From NCBI GenBank assembly GCA_902805495.1, contig CADCTH010000078.1:1-5955 (forward strand): DNA of 5,955 bases, in the 5' to 3' direction. Within the stretch, counting starts at the first letter, position 1, and each line of letters begins with the position of its first letter. This document shows positions 5,405 to 5,955 of the stretch, in pieces. A program made the translations under genes and the position numbers. This DNA is from an uncultured Actinomycetospora sp. Lineage in GTDB: Bacteria; Actinomycetota; Actinomycetes; Mycobacteriales; Pseudonocardiaceae. The notes beneath the pieces are model-generated. The model had not been told where the DNA came from. It searched no databases and was given only the letters and a program-made list of their open reading frames with translations.

Positions 5405-5955
5405 GTGGGTCGACCGAGACGCTCCGCCGCGCCCTGGCTGTTCGGCCTCGCGGTCCTGCTCGGGCTGCTCTCGCCGGTCATCTTCCTGGCGGTGTGGGTG
5501 GCCGCCGGCGACGTCGAGGGCTTCGGCGTCGCCCTGCTCGCCGCCGTGGCCGACCTCGTCGCGGCCGCGCTCGCCGCCGTGGTCGCCACGGTCCTCGCGA
5601 TCCGTCGCGGCGTCACCCGGGTCCGCACGGTCGTCCACGGTCACCCGCAGGGCCGCGCCGGGCGCATGGACGAGCACGACGCCGCGCGCTGGCACGCCGC
5701 GCGCCGGCGCTTCGCCGACCTCCAGGCCGAGTACGCCGCGTTCGAGGCCGACCGCCACGCCGTCGCCGCCCGTCCGGCGCTCGCCGACGTCACCGTCCCG
5801 GCCACCGCCCGCTTCGTGCAGGCGCTGGGCGACGCCGAGTTCCTCGCCACCGACACCGAGCCCGCCGGCCCCCGCCGCGCCCAGTTCTCCGCCGCCGTTG
5901 ACCGCGCCGTCGACGCGTGGGAGAGCGCCCAGCGCGTGGCGGAGGGGCTCGCGCA
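5405..5955 (+). CDS. Two-helix membrane protein of unknown function, 3' end beyond window
   Basis: From GTG 5405 the frame is open for 183 codons to the window edge. The N-terminus is MGRPRRSAAP, followed by hydrophobic segments at about 11-34 (WLFGLAVLLGLLSPVIFLAV) and 41-66 (GVALLAAVADLVAAALAAVV), then a basic stop-transfer stretch RRGVTRVR at 67-74. This suggests a helical hairpin with both ends in the cytoplasm. The remainder (about 88-183) is soluble, charged and Ala/Arg-rich, with likely helices at 89-122 and 158-183. I recognise no family. The start was chosen because GGAGG at 5395-5399 sits five bases before it. An in-frame GTG at 5378 is abutted directly by AAGGAGG with no spacer, so it is unlikely to initiate. 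The gene is divergent from pyc and need not be functionally related to it. Confidence 0.75.
   Translation, partial: MGRPRRSAAPWLFGLAVLLGLLSPVIFLAVWVAAGDVEGFGVALLAAVADLVAAALAAVVATVLAIRRGVTRVRTVVHGHPQGRAGRMDEHDAARWHAARRRFADLQAEYAAFEADRHAVAARPALADVTVPATARFVQALGDAEFLATDTEPAGPRRAQFSAAVDRAVDAWESAQRVAEGLA

Noticed and set aside
5350..5856. Minus-strand and alternative plus-strand open frames over the membrane protein gene
   Set aside because: They lack a ribosome site and show Arg/Ala/Ser-rich shadow composition. The frame from GTG 5405 gives two clean membrane helices and a stop-transfer segment.

Overview
This window is very GC-rich (well over 70% by eye), and nearly every codon in the recognised genes ends in G or C. 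With GTG starts and a pyc-rsmD gene pair, this points to a chromosomal segment from a high-GC actinobacterium. A Pseudonocardiales-type organism is plausible, but that is inference. I see no tRNA, rRNA, CRISPR array, insertion sequence or phage gene.

Layout. Bases 1-733 (minus strand) hold the 5' part of a gene for an extremely acidic, repeat-built protein that runs off the left edge. Bases 734-983 are a non-coding gap with three strong GC hairpins. Bases 984-1361, 1358-1903 and 1904-5296 (all minus) are a tightly packed unit read in the order pyc (pyruvate carboxylase), rsmD (16S rRNA guanine-N2 methyltransferase) and a small predicted lipoprotein. The pyc stop directly abuts the rsmD ATG, and the rsmD stop overlaps the lipoprotein GTG start. 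Bases 5297-5404 are a divergent intergenic region. A two-helix membrane protein gene of unknown function starts at 5405 on the plus strand and runs off the right edge.

How the genes fit together. pyc supplies oxaloacetate (anaplerosis) and rsmD modifies 16S rRNA. They are linked by position and translational coupling, not by a shared pathway. In other actinobacteria, for example Mycobacterium tuberculosis, rsmD is followed by coaD. Here the next genes are a lipoprotein and the acidic repeat protein, which look like lineage-specific additions.

The part least explained by known families is the acidic repeat protein. It has a short beta-like N-terminus, then a 15-bp (pentapeptide) repeat array, then a 42-bp (14-residue) array with 27-bp and 48-bp variants, then a Ser/Arg-rich tail. 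Residues 21-198 contain no Lys, Arg or His. I found no convincing new multi-gene system. The repeat protein and the signals just upstream of it are the best candidates for follow-up.
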